Source: an uncultured Porphyromonadaceae bacterium
GTDB lineage: Bacteria; Bacteroidota; Bacteroidia; Bacteroidales; Paludibacteraceae
Reading direction: 5' to 3'
Assembly: GCA_937898265.1 (NCBI GenBank)
Contig: CALEJM010000269.1
Coordinates: 1-5,855 of the forward strand
Length of the DNA: 5,855 bases
A program made the translations under genes and the position numbers. The notes under the pieces were generated by a model that saw only the letters and a list, made by a program, of their open reading frames with translations, was not told the DNA's origin and did no database searches. This document shows, piece after piece, positions 5,583 through 5,855 of this stretch (positions are counted from its first letter, which is position 1; every line of letters begins with the position of its first letter).

Positions 5583-5855
5583 ATGGAGATAGAACGCGGA
5601 TTGCTCGGCATCCGTTCCCTGTTCGGTACGGCGGAAAATCAGTCGCTCCTTTCGAGCACGATTCCGCTGCCCGAGGGGCGCGACGTGTCGGAGGTACTGC
5701 TTGCGGAGGGGTGCGTCGATTCGGCGGAGACGGCCTGCGATACCGATGCGGTCACGGTGACGGGCATCTTCCGCCTGCACGTGATTCTTCGGAGCGCCGC
5801 GGGCGAGGTCTACGGGTTCACCGCGGAATCGAACGTGCGGCAGGAAGCACCGTTG
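5583..5855 (+). CDS. Probable SPOCS-domain (DUF3794) protein, N-terminal 91 residues
   Basis: An open frame of 91 codons runs to the right edge without a stop. After about 25 residues it shows the layout of the SPOCS/DUF3794 domain, found in clostridial spore-coat and SipL-like proteins: an STIPLPEGRDVSEVLLAEG segment, a short spacer, a DAVTVTGIFRLHVILR beta hairpin, then EVYGFTAESNV. The pattern of proline-led strand, VSEVL turn and a V.V.G strand is what I recognise; I recall no close homologue, so the call is moderate. No signal peptide or membrane helix is seen. Family members commonly carry two or three such domains and sometimes a LysM domain, which would lie outside the window. The start follows the AAGGAGG site. 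It lies 193 bp after ftsQ on the same strand, so it may share a transcript or have its own promoter. Composition matches ftsQ. Confidence 0.55.
   Translation, partial: MEIERGLLGIRSLFGTAENQSLLSSTIPLPEGRDVSEVLLAEGCVDSAETACDTDAVTVTGIFRLHVILRSAAGEVYGFTAESNVRQEAPL

Noticed and set aside
5292..5780. Open frame of 162 codons on the minus strand
   Set aside because: It is Arg-rich and featureless, antisense to the ftsQ end, the spacer and the SPOCS-like gene, and is explained by GC-rich codon bias.
1..5855. CRISPR array, insertion sequence, tRNA or rRNA
   Set aside because: No regularly spaced identical repeats, transposase motifs, terminal inverted repeats or cloverleaf sequences were seen; the only sizeable repeats are the diverged protein modules.

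Overview
The window looks like two unrelated pieces of bacterial DNA joined near position 4875. Bases 1 to about 4870 appear to come from a Bacteroidota genome, probably Prevotella-like Bacteroidales. The signs are a type IX secretion (T9SS) sorting tail, start codons with A-rich leaders and no Shine-Dalgarno sequence, TAnnTTTG-type promoter elements, and the style of the transketolase. Bases from about 4880 to 5855 look like a GC-rich Clostridia-type Firmicute. The signs are a DivIB/FtsQ C-terminal domain, a probable SPOCS/DUF3794 protein, a perfect AAGGAGG ribosome binding site, and heavy use of GCG, CCG and CGG codons.

Left part, all on the minus strand and so read right to left: the 3' five-sixths of dapA (4-hydroxy-tetrahydrodipicolinate synthase, lysine/diaminopimelate pathway), then after a 9-bp gap a 928-residue secreted multidomain protein with a T9SS sorting tail, then a 106-bp spacer holding promoter-like elements and two small inverted repeats, then the first 412 codons of transketolase (tkt), which runs off the left edge. 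The dapA-surface protein pair is probably co-transcribed; tkt probably has its own promoter.

Right part, on the plus strand: the C-terminal end of FtsQ/DivIB, with an unusual acidic and Thr/Pro-rich tail, then a 193-bp spacer with no convincing terminator, then the first 91 codons of a probable SPOCS-domain (DUF3794) protein that runs off the right edge.

At the junction both dapA and ftsQ lose their 5' ends at the same point. There is no transposase, integrase, tRNA or flanking duplication other than one 8-bp repeat. Both genes are normally important for viability, so the simplest explanation is an assembly or cloning chimera rather than a natural recombination. I found no new defence, mobile or RNA system here. 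The most interesting real biology is the mosaic T9SS surface protein with exactly spaced 51-residue cysteine repeats, and the calcium-loop-like tail on FtsQ.
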